Shown here piece after piece: positions 42,705 through 51,843 of a stretch of DNA of 64,000 nucleotides. The position numbers and the translations under genes were made by a program. Under the pieces are notes generated by a model that saw only the letters and a list, made by a program, of their open reading frames with translations, was not told where the DNA came from and did not search any database. The stretch is from Paeniglutamicibacter psychrophenolicus. Lineage in GTDB: Bacteria; Actinomycetota; Actinomycetes; Actinomycetales; Micrococcaceae. The DNA is taken from contig NZ_JAUSSH010000019.1 in the NCBI RefSeq assembly GCF_030812255.1, forward strand, positions 35,937-99,936. The letters are read 5' to 3'. Positions within the stretch are counted from its first letter, which is position 1. Every line of letters starts with the position of its first letter.

Positions 42705-44336
42705 CTACCCGATATCCTTTACAAGAATTTCCGTTTCAATTCGGAAGGGGATTTCTGCGTCAACTGCAGTTATTAAAAGTTCATTGGTAGACGCAGCCGA
42801 ATAGTGCTGAATCGCTACATGAGTTTGCTTGACGACACTACTAATTGGAGTTTTGTTACCTTCTCCCCGAAAATTGACAACAACTCGACGGCTCGCGGAT
42901 AGCAAGACTATTTCGTTACCATCTTCATGTGACTCCACTTTCAAGGATGGATCGAATACGAAACGAACCAATGCAGCCCCATAAGATCTAGCGTTAAAAT
43001 TGTCGGTTATAGAAAGTCTATTTTTGCCAGACAAGCAAACGGTACGCTGCAATATTTCATTTCCATCAAAATTCAATTTACCAACGAAATTAGTCGAATC
43101 AGATTTTTGTTCTTTTGATATCAAATGTGCGCGTAGCCTGCTGCTATTCTTTCCGAACGATATGGTTTCGCGTGTAGTCCACGAATCGAATTTTGCGTAG
43201 GTCGGCAGCGAATGGCCTTGATGCCCGCGCATCGATGCAGCAATTGGGTCGCCTTGATCGTAGCTCAAAAGCCCGGCGTCACGTAATACGAATTCGCCAT
43301 TTACCCACCAGCTAACACTTAGCTCATCGAGCTGCTTATGGATCACACTTTTGAATCCCGCGATGAAGGAAAGGTAGCTGGATTCAGAGCTGGAAATTGC
43401 CAAACCGTTGGCAGGAGACCATAACATACCGAGGAGAGGCTTGAACCTATGCTGCATGCCGCCAGGGCTATCACCGAGTGGAGGTACCGCGCCATTTGGC
43501 AGCAATTGTCTTTGAACACCCATTTGCGCTGCACGTAATAAAAGCTGAAACAGTCTAACTTTTCCTGGGAATCGACCGCTCCAGATTAGGAATGCCACTA
43601 CGTCTTCGATCAATGAAACGTAGAAGACCTGATAGATAGGCGTATTTTCCGATGCAATTCCATCTGAATCGATGATTTGACCAAGCGTTTCGTAGAGTGC
43701 TTTGACCCAGTCGCTGGCATCGCGCAATTGGGCACTCGCTGGGAACAACGAGGACGCGTGAAGATGCGCCATACCCAGCATAATTCCGTGGTTATTTGGC
43801 TGGTAAAGGTCTAGGTGTTCCAAGAGTCGTTCCTCGACGACAATCAAGCGATTAAAAAGACTTTGGAATATCTCCAAGTTTTCGAAATCACCAGTACGAG
43901 ACAGCGTTGATATGAGCGACATTAGCGTACGGATACGCAAGGCACCTTGATGATCGAGGCTGCCCGATTTCAAAGACTTCGGGTCTTCAGCTGATTTATG
44001 TTCTATCCAACGCAGGAAGCTTTCAACTACATTTCGAGCGGTCTCTACGGATGGTGGGCTTAGTTCCAACTCGAAGAGACGGACCAAGTACGCAAGCGAA
44101 TTCCGCCAGAGGATCGTAGTGTTCGAATCTTTTTGCGGTATCTGAGTCCAGATACTTTCATCTTGCAATTCTGCCGAATGAATCAAAGCCCCATTCGGTA
44201 GAGTGAATGCATATCCACGCTCATCTTTACTAACGATCCAACCCTTTGGAGATCCGTCGGAAAACTCCCCCGCGTACCTGTCAAGTAAAACACGGGTATC
44301 CATAGCATGCACAGCAGACATGCATTCACTCTCCAT
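42705..44336 (-). CDS. Heparinase II/III-family protein
   Basis: A 543-residue protein with the architecture of polysaccharide lyases of the heparinase II/III group: an (alpha/alpha) toroid in residues ~60-330 containing the landmark LYQPNNHGIMLGMAHLHAS (about 178-196, Asn-His active-site pair) and a beta-sandwich C-terminal domain (from about 360). No signal peptide is visible, so it would act in the cytoplasm or be released in another way. Such proteins in polymer-synthesis loci may trim or edit uronic-acid-containing chains. The first ATG overlaps nothing; a second ATG five codons in has GGAG nine bases upstream and may be the true start. Its base composition is clearly more A+T-rich than that of the core genes. 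It follows the GT2-GT4 gene by eight bases (operon). Confidence 0.7.
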   Translation of the reverse strand: MESECMSAVHAMDTRVLLDRYAGEFSDGSPKGWIVSKDERGYAFTLPNGALIHSAELQDESIWTQIPQKDSNTTILWRNSLAYLVRLFELELSPPSVETARNVVESFLRWIEHKSAEDPKSLKSGSLDHQGALRIRTLMSLISTLSRTGDFENLEIFQSLFNRLIVVEERLLEHLDLYQPNNHGIMLGMAHLHASSLFPASAQLRDASDWVKALYETLGQIIDSDGIASENTPIYQVFYVSLIEDVVAFLIWSGRFPGKVRLFQLLLRAAQMGVQRQLLPNGAVPPLGDSPGGMQHRFKPLLGMLWSPANGLAISSSESSYLSFIAGFKSVIHKQLDELSVSWWVNGEFVLRDAGLLSYDQGDPIAASMRGHQGHSLPTYAKFDSWTTRETISFGKNSSRLRAHLISKEQKSDSTNFVGKLNFDGNEILQRTVCLSGKNRLSITDNFNARSYGAALVRFVFDPSLKVESHEDGNEIVLLSASRRVVVNFRGEGNKTPISSVVKQTHVAIQHYSAASTNELLITAVDAEIPFRIETEILVKDIG

Positions 44337-44344
44337 TTCAAAGC

Positions 44345-46291
44345 CTAGGCACGAACTCGGTTCAAGAGATCAACTACTTGACTTGAAACCATTTCAATAT
44401 CATACCGTTCATTCATGAAATGACGACCGTAATTCGACGCGCGACTGAACGACACTGCGTCATCCCGCATCTCCAGGATATAGTCCCTCATCGACTCTAT
44501 CGTTTCAAAGATGAATTCGGCTGGGTAACAAGCTTCAACTCCGCGCCACGGAAGGAAAAGGCCCTGTCCACCGGCACAGAATGCTTCGCCCGGGGCTACC
44601 TGCATACCCTCAAAATCACTGAGCGACAAAGCAAAGCCGACATTACGAAGGGATGCCTTAGTGTCCACCCAACCTTCATAGTGAATGTGCTCTTCGAGCC
44701 CGAGCTCCGCAATGCGTGAATCGCACGTGTCGTAGTACCTACGTGCAGATTCGGAACTCATTACCCATGCGTATTCGTTGTATTTCTTCCCGTAGACGCG
44801 CAGTCGATAACGATCATCAATCTGTCGCAGCTGCGACAGCAATTCAATTGCTCGGTGGAAGCCCTTGAGAGCCGGCACACTGCCAATCAGAGCCAACTCG
44901 AACAGACGATTTTCTGCATCGTCCGGGGTGGTCTGATAGGAATTCACGTCGAAGGCGTTCGGAATCAGGGTGAACTTCTCGTACGGAATATCGAAACGGT
45001 CACTGAAGTCATTGAGCGAATGAGGCGCGATGGCAATTATTTTCGCAACGGACTCGGTCTTGACTCGCAAACCATAATCTACAGTCATCTCGCTACGGTG
45101 GGCACGGATAACCAGACGGTGGTGTGACGCTACATTGTTCGAGTACCAAACAGCCGCGCCTAGTAGCCATTCGACCCAGACATAATCGGTCCAGTCCAGC
45201 AGGTCCTGGCTCAATGATGCATCGTGGGTTTCATGCCCCGTCCACTTGTCTGTGCGGACGTTGTAGCGCTTCTCGAGTTCCGGCAGCAGTTCGTTCATGA
45301 ATTTCAGGTCGTGGCCCGCAAGAACGAGGCGCGTCTTGCAAGCTTCAACGAACTCTTCATAGTTGCCGTCACGTGCTGCCAGCACAAGTTCGCTTAGGCG
45401 ACGTGAGAATGGGAATTCAGCGATGAGGTTCCAGTGGACGTTGCAAAACTCGCTGAAGCGGTCAAAGACATCGCGGGACAGATCCTCGGTCTTGAACCAG
45501 ATGAACTGTCTCAGGGCGTAGTCCATGGCCGCGTGGCCATGCTCCTTAACAAACGACACTCCGCTATTACCAAGGATGGCATCGACATCAGACCAAGCTT
45601 CGATAAAGTCCCGGAAGTTCTGGGAATCCAACTTCTGCGTGACAGAGGCTTCTTCGTCGTCATTCTTTACGTACTTTCGAATTGGGACATCGCGATAAGC
45701 AACGTTCTTGCACTTCGTAAGCACTTCCGCTGTAAAGGTGATGTCCTCGCCGATGCGGCGGGTTTCCATGAAGCGGATTTCGTTATCGATGACAACATCA
45801 CGACGCATCAAGAATGAGCACGTAAGGCTCTGATACTTGGCGATAACGCGCAGTCTGGAGCTGGCATCCTTGACCTTGTCCCAGCCCGGGATGCGGTCCG
45901 ACTTACGTGACTTTCCGTTGGGTGCCACGACTTGGAGACTATTGCGTACAGCATCACTGTCGAAACGAATAGCGTGCTCGTAGGCATTGACCAAACCTGA
46001 AGGGATCAGAATGTCGTCAGAGTCTAGGAAGAAGAGGTACTCGCCCTCTGCCTTGTCAATACCGTAGTTACGGGGTTTGGCTGCGGATCCTGAATTCTCC
46101 GGCAGACGAAAAAGCTTCCAGAAAGCCTCGGACTCGCATTGAGCCGCCAGCATTTCGTAGGTATTGTCCTTGGACTGATCGTCAACGAAGATGACCTCGT
46201 GAGGTACGGTATTCGGGATCGACCGCAACGAAGCCAGCGTCTCGTCCATCTTCGCGATGGAATTGTACGTGGGAATAATGATGCTAATCAT
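44345..46291 (-). CDS. Bifunctional glycosyltransferase (GT2 plus GT4)
   Basis: A 648-residue protein with two glycosyltransferase domains. Residues 1-~230 are GT2: MISIIIPTYNSIAKMDETLASL, VDDQSKDNTYE, and the metal site YLFFLDSDDILIPSGL (about 89-104), with ETRRIGEDITFTAEVL as acceptor-side ED motif (about 180). Residues ~390-648 form a GT4-like donor domain (FTLIPNAFDV, LALIGSVPALKGFHRAIELL, RVYGKKYNEY, and SLSDFEGMQVAPGEAFCAGGQG). Fusion suggests successive transfer of two sugars, the pattern of enzymes making repeating disaccharides. It lies 12 bases downstream of the CgeB-like gene and eight bases upstream of the heparinase-like gene, so all three are co-transcribed. Confidence 0.82.
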   Translation of the reverse strand: MISIIIPTYNSIAKMDETLASLRSIPNTVPHEVIFVDDQSKDNTYEMLAAQCESEAFWKLFRLPENSGSAAKPRNYGIDKAEGEYLFFLDSDDILIPSGLVNAYEHAIRFDSDAVRNSLQVVAPNGKSRKSDRIPGWDKVKDASSRLRVIAKYQSLTCSFLMRRDVVIDNEIRFMETRRIGEDITFTAEVLTKCKNVAYRDVPIRKYVKNDDEEASVTQKLDSQNFRDFIEAWSDVDAILGNSGVSFVKEHGHAAMDYALRQFIWFKTEDLSRDVFDRFSEFCNVHWNLIAEFPFSRRLSELVLAARDGNYEEFVEACKTRLVLAGHDLKFMNELLPELEKRYNVRTDKWTGHETHDASLSQDLLDWTDYVWVEWLLGAAVWYSNNVASHHRLVIRAHRSEMTVDYGLRVKTESVAKIIAIAPHSLNDFSDRFDIPYEKFTLIPNAFDVNSYQTTPDDAENRLFELALIGSVPALKGFHRAIELLSQLRQIDDRYRLRVYGKKYNEYAWVMSSESARRYYDTCDSRIAELGLEEHIHYEGWVDTKASLRNVGFALSLSDFEGMQVAPGEAFCAGGQGLFLPWRGVEACYPAEFIFETIESMRDYILEMRDDAVSFSRASNYGRHFMNERYDIEMVSSQVVDLLNRVRA

Positions 46292-46303
46292 CTAAGTATC
46301 CTT

Positions 46304-48415
46304 CTAGACCAGGAAGATCGATGAGTCGTTGGAACGTTCGGCTAGAACCGGGAACACCTGTTCCGCATTCACGAGAACGTTGTTCGGGCGCGATTGGCGA
46401 GTGTAGCGGAATCGATTGAACTCAGGCTGATCCGTCACAGCGATTGCTTCATTCATAGAGCTACCTACGTCGATCAGATACGCAAGATCGGGTTCTTTCA
46501 GGAACGAGCCTTCACGGGTGTCAATCAGAAGAGCCTTGCGGGAGTTCAGGACATTTCGTGAACGAATGGAACGGGTGTCAATTTCATTTTGGCGGATGAC
46601 TCGGACAGTGCTTGGAAGCTTACGAGTGAGTTCCATCGCCAACGTCTGGTCTGCAGAATCAGTCAAAACGATGAGTAATCCACTGAACTTGGCTCGATTG
46701 GCCTCGAAATATGCGAGGATTCGCTCGGCGGCTTTATCGTCATCTACGCGGGCAACGAGCTGAACCTTATCGAAATAACTTGCATGCTCGATACCCACGG
46801 CATGCAGGATCTGTTCTGCACGGTGACGATATGTGTTCTGGAAGGCAATCTGCATGCTGTTGCGCTGCTGCGTCAAGAACTCGGCATTGCTGATCTTGCT
46901 GAAATCAAAATCATCAGAATCGGCGTAGTAAACGCTGTCACCGAAGAAGTGCTTGACGCCCATCGCTGTGTTTGAAAGAACCACGACACCACAAGCGGCA
47001 AGTTCGAACACTCGGCGTGCGAACATGGTCTTGGAATCGGTCACGGTGTTCAGGGTGATGCCGAACTTTGAGTTGCGGTATGCGTCGGCAGTCTCTTCGT
47101 AGGAGATCGCCGGACGAGTGTACTGCTTATAGCGCTCCGGGTACTCGTAAGCCTTACTTGGCGACGAATACATGCGGTCGTAGATAACCATGTCATTGTC
47201 AGAGGCTAGGACCTTGTCAATAATGCTCGAAGCGGACTTTGCCCGGTGCGGGTATCGCGCATACCATGTACCCGCAAAGTTAACGCTGGAATCTGCACCG
47301 TAAGAACCGATTGGATTGAAGAGTTTCGGCTGCACTGCGAACGGTAGTACATCAGCATATGGTACGCCAACGTCACGGATGTAGAGCTCCACACACTCTT
47401 CAGCTGTCGTGAACACGTAATCGAACAATGCTGAAGTTCGAATGAAGTCATTGATTCGGTCAGAGAAGTGGACCGGATCTTCCTTGTTCCAGAACACTGT
47501 CGGAATTCCGTGCTCGTGGCAGTAATTCAGAATCTCGATGAGTTCTTTGCGGTTCTCGTGCTTGAAACGAATTGAGGTGTATATCTTTCCCTGCCATGGG
47601 TGTTCACTTGGAGATCCACCTTGCCACGCGGATTCGCAAATGAACATCTGCGGCTTGTTCGCATCCATCTGCTGGCGCCAGGTCTGAGGCTTCAGTCGCA
47701 CGGTCTTGAACTCCGGCTGGAAACTGCCGAAAGTAAAGTCGTCGGCAATCATTGCTACAGGAATTTGATGGCTGTACGGCAAATCCGAACCACGGTATGC
47801 CTGGCTTTCATCGTCGGCGGTCCACGTATCGCGACCTTCCTTAGACAGTGCCCACTGCACCCGCTCGCCTTCGACGATCGGTTTATAGGCTGAGGCCACA
47901 TTGCGAATCGGTGCCGGCCGCTTGGCGCGCTTCTTGATATCGGCTGCCAGGATCGCCTGTGTAGGCTCGGCAGTGGTTAGCACTACTGGATGAGCTTGAA
48001 CGGCCGCTGCTGTGGATGTCGGCCCAGTTGCTCCTACGGCCTGAACCGTTGCGGACAAGGAATTAATGCCGTTGGCGAGATTTCGCTGCGAGATTTCAAT
48101 TTTCTGGTCCATATCACGGATCTGATCCTGAAGTGCCTTGCCCGACAACGGCGCAGGCTTTTTGGACGCATCTACACGAATTCTGCGCATCTGTTCACGC
48201 GTATCTTTACGGAACTTCGCATTGGCAAGACCGTCACGCTGCATCAGCATCGTTCGCGCGGCGAGGAACACCACGGCTAATACACCAATAGTTATTCCAA
48301 GGACTGCATTTGAACTCATAAAGCCAGTTACGAATGCTAACCCGAACGACAGAACGACGTCGATCAACAGGCGTATGGCAAGTAGCAACTTGGATTTAAC
48401 GACTCGTTTGGGCAA
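46304..48415 (-). CDS. Membrane-anchored CgeB-like glycosyltransferase
   Basis: A 703-residue protein. Residues ~10-50 contain two hydrophobic helices (LLLAIRLLIDVVLSFGLAFV, VLGITIGVLAVVFLAA), followed by a basic and then coiled-coil segment (LQDQIRDMDQKIEISQRNL, about 90-108) and an Ala/Thr linker. The CgeB/DUF3880-type transferase spans ~215-560: IPVAMIADDFTFGSFQPEF, FICESAWQGGSPSEHPW, PTVFWNKEDPVHFSDR, RRVFELAACGVVVLSN. The last ~130 residues are a GT-like remnant (FSGLLIVLTDSADQTLAMEL) without a clear acidic site. It is a paralogue of the N-terminal half of the protein at 19329-21131. The anchor and coiled coil suggest it scaffolds the polymerising complex on the membrane. First gene of its operon. 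Confidence 0.75.
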   Translation of the reverse strand: MPKRVVKSKLLLAIRLLIDVVLSFGLAFVTGFMSSNAVLGITIGVLAVVFLAARTMLMQRDGLANAKFRKDTREQMRRIRVDASKKPAPLSGKALQDQIRDMDQKIEISQRNLANGINSLSATVQAVGATGPTSTAAAVQAHPVVLTTAEPTQAILAADIKKRAKRPAPIRNVASAYKPIVEGERVQWALSKEGRDTWTADDESQAYRGSDLPYSHQIPVAMIADDFTFGSFQPEFKTVRLKPQTWRQQMDANKPQMFICESAWQGGSPSEHPWQGKIYTSIRFKHENRKELIEILNYCHEHGIPTVFWNKEDPVHFSDRINDFIRTSALFDYVFTTAEECVELYIRDVGVPYADVLPFAVQPKLFNPIGSYGADSSVNFAGTWYARYPHRAKSASSIIDKVLASDNDMVIYDRMYSSPSKAYEYPERYKQYTRPAISYEETADAYRNSKFGITLNTVTDSKTMFARRVFELAACGVVVLSNTAMGVKHFFGDSVYYADSDDFDFSKISNAEFLTQQRNSMQIAFQNTYRHRAEQILHAVGIEHASYFDKVQLVARVDDDKAAERILAYFEANRAKFSGLLIVLTDSADQTLAMELTRKLPSTVRVIRQNEIDTRSIRSRNVLNSRKALLIDTREGSFLKEPDLAYLIDVGSSMNEAIAVTDQPEFNRFRYTRQSRPNNVLVNAEQVFPVLAERSNDSSIFLV

Positions 48416-48926
48416 AACGCAGTCCTTCTCTCTACAACGTTTGGTGACTCAGGGCAGGACAAATATCATCATTCATCCTAGTGGATAAGCTCGTCCAAGG
48501 TTTGCGGGCCGACACGGGCGATCGGTCCCGTGCATCGCATTTGTGTACGATCCAAGATCTTTATTCACTACATTGTTTGAATACTCAACTTTGGCCAGGT
48601 CTTCCCCAGGGCAAGAAGCTCTCAGTCATGAAAGGCCTATATTTTCTCATATCGACCAGTTAGTAATCAGGACCGAACTCGCAGGGACGGCAACGCAAAC
48701 GACTGCAAGAACGATCTCCACATCACCCAGGACGAGATGCCGTGATTGCAGGTGAAACTCCAATCGCGCCGTGAGAATCAACACCCTGTGAGCTACCGGA
48801 ATTTTGACAATGTTTGCTCATTGTTAACCAAACACCCTGATCTTCTTACCGATTCACCTAGAAGCGCCGTTTCGCGGAACTCGTGAACTAATCGGTCGGC
48901 GGCAATTACCTCGCACTTCATGTACC
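48416..48926. other. Gap between polysaccharide operon and metG
   Basis: About 510 bases holding the promoter of the CgeB-like operon and the end of metG. No coding frame, tRNA, strong hairpin or repeat was recognised. Confidence 0.5.
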
Positions 48927-50471
48927 TTAGCTGTCCAACTTAGGGAAGATGGGCGCCGGTGGTGGCAACTCAGTGCCCGCTACGAGCACTGTGTCGAAGG
49001 ACCCGAACTCGCGTGCCGATCCTTCCGGCTGGCCCAGAACCTCAAGCAACGATGCAGCGGCTGCTGGCATTACGGGTTGGACCAGCAGCGCAACGCGGCG
49101 AACTACTTCCAGTGTCACGTAAAGAACAGTCTCCATGCGCGCCAAGTCGGTCTTGCGAAGCACCCAAGGTGCTTGATCGGCGAAGTAGGCATTCGTATCG
49201 CCCAGAACCGTCCAGATGGCTTCCAACGCCTTGCTGAAATCCTGGCGTGAGAACGTGTCTCGGCAAATTTCAAGCAGTTTCCCGGCATCAGCCAAGATCT
49301 GCTGATCCGCGTCCGTCAGCTCTACGGGAGTTGGTACCGCTCCCCCACAGTTCTTGGCGACCATTGACAATGACCGCTGTGCCAAGTTGCCCAAGTTGTT
49401 GGCTAGGTCGGAGTTCATTCGTCCAACAATGGAGTCGTGGCTGTAGCTTCCGTCAGCGCCAAAGGGAACTTCCCGAAGGAAGAAGTACCGGACCTGGTCT
49501 AGACCATACTGGGAAACGAAGTCTGCAGGTGCAACGACGTTGCCCAAGGACTTGGACATCTTCACGCCGTTGTTGTGAAGGAAACCATGGATCATCACGC
49601 GCTTCGGCAAGGGAAGCTTTGCAGACATCAGGAAGGCGGGCCAGTAGATCGCATGGAAGCGCGAAATGTCCTTGCCAATGACGTGGACGTCTGCCGGCCA
49701 ATACTTCTTGAAGGACTCCGATTCGATATCGGGGAAACCAGTGCCGGTCAGGTAGTTGGTCAATGCATCGACCCACACGTACATGACGTGGTCCTTGTTC
49801 CCGGGAACCGGAACGCCCCAATCGAAAGTGGTCCGCGAAATTGACAGGTCTTCCAGTCCCCGCTCAACAAAGCGGATGACCTCGTTGAAACGGGTGTGGG
49901 GTGCACCGAATTCGGGCTGGGACTTGTAAAGCTCGAGAAGCTTGTCCTGGTATGCCGAAAGGCGGAAGAAGTAGGATTCTTCTTCGGTCCACACAACCTC
50001 GGTGTCGGTTTCCTTGGAGTAACGCAGGCCGTCTTCACGTACCTCGGTATCGTCCTCGGCGTGGAACGCCTCATCACGCACGGAGTACCATCCGGCGTAC
50101 TTGTCGAGGTAGATATCGCCGTTGGCTTCCATACGCTTCCAGATGGCCTGCGCAGCGGCGTAATGGTCCGAATCCGTGGTGCGAATGAACCTGTCGTAGC
50201 TGATGCCCAGCTCGTCGTTCATGGCTTGGAAGGCATCCGAGTTGCGCTGTGCCAGCTCTCGCGGCGTGATTCCCTCGCGTTCGGCCGTCTGAAGCATCTT
50301 CTGGCCATGCTCGTCAGTGCCGGTCATGAAAAACACGTCATAACCGTCAAGGCGCTTGAACCTAGCCATGGCGTCGGTGGCGATCACCTCGTAGGCATGC
50401 CCAATGTGGGGCACGCCGTTCGGGTAGGAGATAGCGGTGGTGATGAAAAACGGAGTCTGCTCTGAAGTCAC
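48927..50471 (-). CDS. metG: Methionyl-tRNA synthetase
   Basis: Class I aminoacyl-tRNA synthetase that charges tRNA-Met. The 514-residue protein has [21 protein letters not shown] with the HIGH motif at residues 22-25 and the KMSKS loop in [16 protein letters not shown] (about 303). The connective-peptide region lacks the zinc-binding cysteine pairs of the long form, and there is no C-terminal EMAP-like tRNA-binding domain, so it is the short single-knuckle-less type usual in actinobacteria. It lies 45 bases downstream of the NYN-domain gene on the same strand. Confidence 0.95.
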   Translation of the reverse strand: MTSEQTPFFITTAISYPNGVPHIGHAYEVIATDAMARFKRLDGYDVFFMTGTDEHGQKMLQTAEREGITPRELAQRNSDAFQAMNDELGISYDRFIRTTDSDHYAAAQAIWKRMEANGDIYLDKYAGWYSVRDEAFHAEDDTEVREDGLRYSKETDTEVVWTEEESYFFRLSAYQDKLLELYKSQPEFGAPHTRFNEVIRFVERGLEDLSISRTTFDWGVPVPGNKDHVMYVWVDALTNYLTGTGFPDIESESFKKYWPADVHVIGKDISRFHAIYWPAFLMSAKLPLPKRVMIHGFLHNNGVKMSKSLGNVVAPADFVSQYGLDQVRYFFLREVPFGADGSYSHDSIVGRMNSDLANNLGNLAQRSLSMVAKNCGGAVPTPVELTDADQQILADAGKLLEICRDTFSRQDFSKALEAIWTVLGDTNAYFADQAPWVLRKTDLARMETVLYVTLEVVRRVALLVQPVMPAAAASLLEVLGQPEGSAREFGSFDTVLVAGTELPPPAPIFPKLDS

Positions 50472-50518
50472 CCTAAAAATCTACCGTAGTTTGGCTTCAA
50501 ACCGCCCATCGAAGACCC

Positions 50519-51571
50519 CTATGTGAGCTTGTCGAGCTGATCCCAGAAGGCAATACGGAGGCTTCGACGGATATCTTGCAGATCGGTCTTCCATTCACCA
50601 ATACGTTGTGCGCAGTCCTTGAGCAGCACCCTGTCGATTTCCGGCGGCAGGAGTGGGCGATCGGACATCAGGTCGTTCAGTTCGGCCGGGGTCGTGCTGG
50701 CGTACCAGTTCTTGGCCACGCTACTGCCCACCTCCGAAGCAATATCCATGGCGCTTGCGGCAATGCCCGCGCCGCCGGAAAATCCCGACGTTTGTTGTGT
50801 CGAACTATAAACAAGCTCATAGTCAGACTGCACCGGGGCATGAGGTTGCACCGGCGCCCGCAGCTTAGGACGCTGGTTCAGCAATGCGGGCGTGGGAGGC
50901 TTGGGACCGGCCGACTTCGGAGCAGACGGTTGTGGAACGGAGCCGGCTTCAATTAGGTTCGCCGCAGCGCCTGCGCTGGCGATAGTGGCAGACTGGGCCG
51001 CGTGCCCGGGGTCCCACGCCACAGCCTTCACGAACGAATTCTTGATGAGTTCTTCGGGGAAGGTAATAATGCTGTCCACGCGAAGGGCAAGATGTTCGGC
51101 GACCGAGGCCACGCCCAGACGGTGGTCAGCCTTCTCGACGCCAATCAAGACGACCTTCATGCCCAGGTCTTGGGCCTCTTCCACGGCTTCTGCAAGATCG
51201 TCATCGCCGGAAACGAGAAACGCGACCGAAGCAGCACGGTTTCGGGCAATGCCAACCAGATCCAAGCCAAGCTTGAGGTCAACGCCCTTCTGCTCACCAT
51301 TGAAGGAAATACGACCCAAGCGAACCTTCACGCCGGGTATCAGGCCAATCCGTTTGTGCTGATCCGTAAAGATTGCGTCCTTGGCCGCGTCGTACCAATA
51401 GATCCTCAGGTTATCCAGACCGCTGAATTCCTTGGCCGTCTTGAGGATCCCGTCTATCAGCGCCTCGTAGTTGACGGTAAATGCCGCCCGTAGCGTTGTT
51501 CCGGAGGCACGGTGTCCACCAATGGCCAACAGGAAACTGGCATCCACGAAAATTGCGCTCTGAGACATCAT
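50519..51571 (-). CDS. NYN-domain (PIN-like) protein
   Basis: About 350 residues. The N-terminal ~165 residues match the NYN/LabA-like (DUF88) nuclease fold: SAIFVDASFLLAIGG (first Asp, about 8), RIYWYDAA, GVDLKLGLDLVGIAR (about 115) and VAFLVSGDDDLAEAVEEAQDLG (Asp cluster, about 136), then KVVLIGVE. Four conserved acidic residues are therefore present, as expected for a metal-dependent RNase. The rest is a Pro/Ala-rich linker and a small helical C-terminal domain (LLPPEIDRVLLKDCAQRIGEWKTDLQDIRRSLR). AGGA lies seven bases before the ATG at 51571; GTG and ATG codons abut it. Biological target unknown. Confidence 0.8.
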   Translation of the reverse strand: MMSQSAIFVDASFLLAIGGHRASGTTLRAAFTVNYEALIDGILKTAKEFSGLDNLRIYWYDAAKDAIFTDQHKRIGLIPGVKVRLGRISFNGEQKGVDLKLGLDLVGIARNRAASVAFLVSGDDDLAEAVEEAQDLGMKVVLIGVEKADHRLGVASVAEHLALRVDSIITFPEELIKNSFVKAVAWDPGHAAQSATIASAGAAANLIEAGSVPQPSAPKSAGPKPPTPALLNQRPKLRAPVQPHAPVQSDYELVYSSTQQTSGFSGGAGIAASAMDIASEVGSSVAKNWYASTTPAELNDLMSDRPLLPPEIDRVLLKDCAQRIGEWKTDLQDIRRSLRIAFWDQLDKLT

Positions 51572-51580
51572 CACTCAATC

Positions 51581-51820
51581 CTATGCCGTGGCGATGAAGC
51601 CATTGAGAAAGGCACGGGCCGTCTTCGAGCTTTCTATTGATGTCACGACCACCTCAATCTGGACCACGGAAATTTCATCAAGTTTCAATGGTTCAATCGA
51701 CCGCTGTCCGAAGCGGAGCCAGACTGGTTGCTCCACGGCACACAAAAGCGTGTCTCGGTGCCAGCCGGTCAGTCCCTGTGATTCGACGTCAGGAAAAGCG
51801 CCAGCGGCACGCGAGGCACG
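51581..51820 (-). CDS. Possible small gene between serA and the NYN gene
   Basis: An open frame whose C-terminal part reads VEQPVWLRFGQRSIEPLKLD, EISVVQIEVVVTSIESSKTA and RAFLNGFIATA-stop. The stop overlaps the Shine-Dalgarno of the NYN gene, an operon-like junction, and the alternation of hydrophobic residues looks like real protein. However, no ATG and no good ribosome binding site is found; GTG at about 51736 would give some 51 residues. It may be a small gene or the 3' end of a decayed one. Confidence 0.3.
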   Translation of the reverse strand, partial: RASRAAGAFPDVESQGLTGWHRDTLLCAVEQPVWLRFGQRSIEPLKLDEISVVQIEVVVTSIESSKTARAFLNGFIATA

Positions 51821-51843
51821 CTATTTGGTGGATACCGGGAGTG

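Noticed and set aside
48416..48926. tRNA or small RNA gene in the metG-polysaccharide gap
   Set aside because: No cloverleaf-compatible arms or TTCGA-type loop could be found.
50472..50518. Riboswitch or T-box upstream of metG
   Set aside because: The gap is only 47 bases and shows no conserved leader structure.
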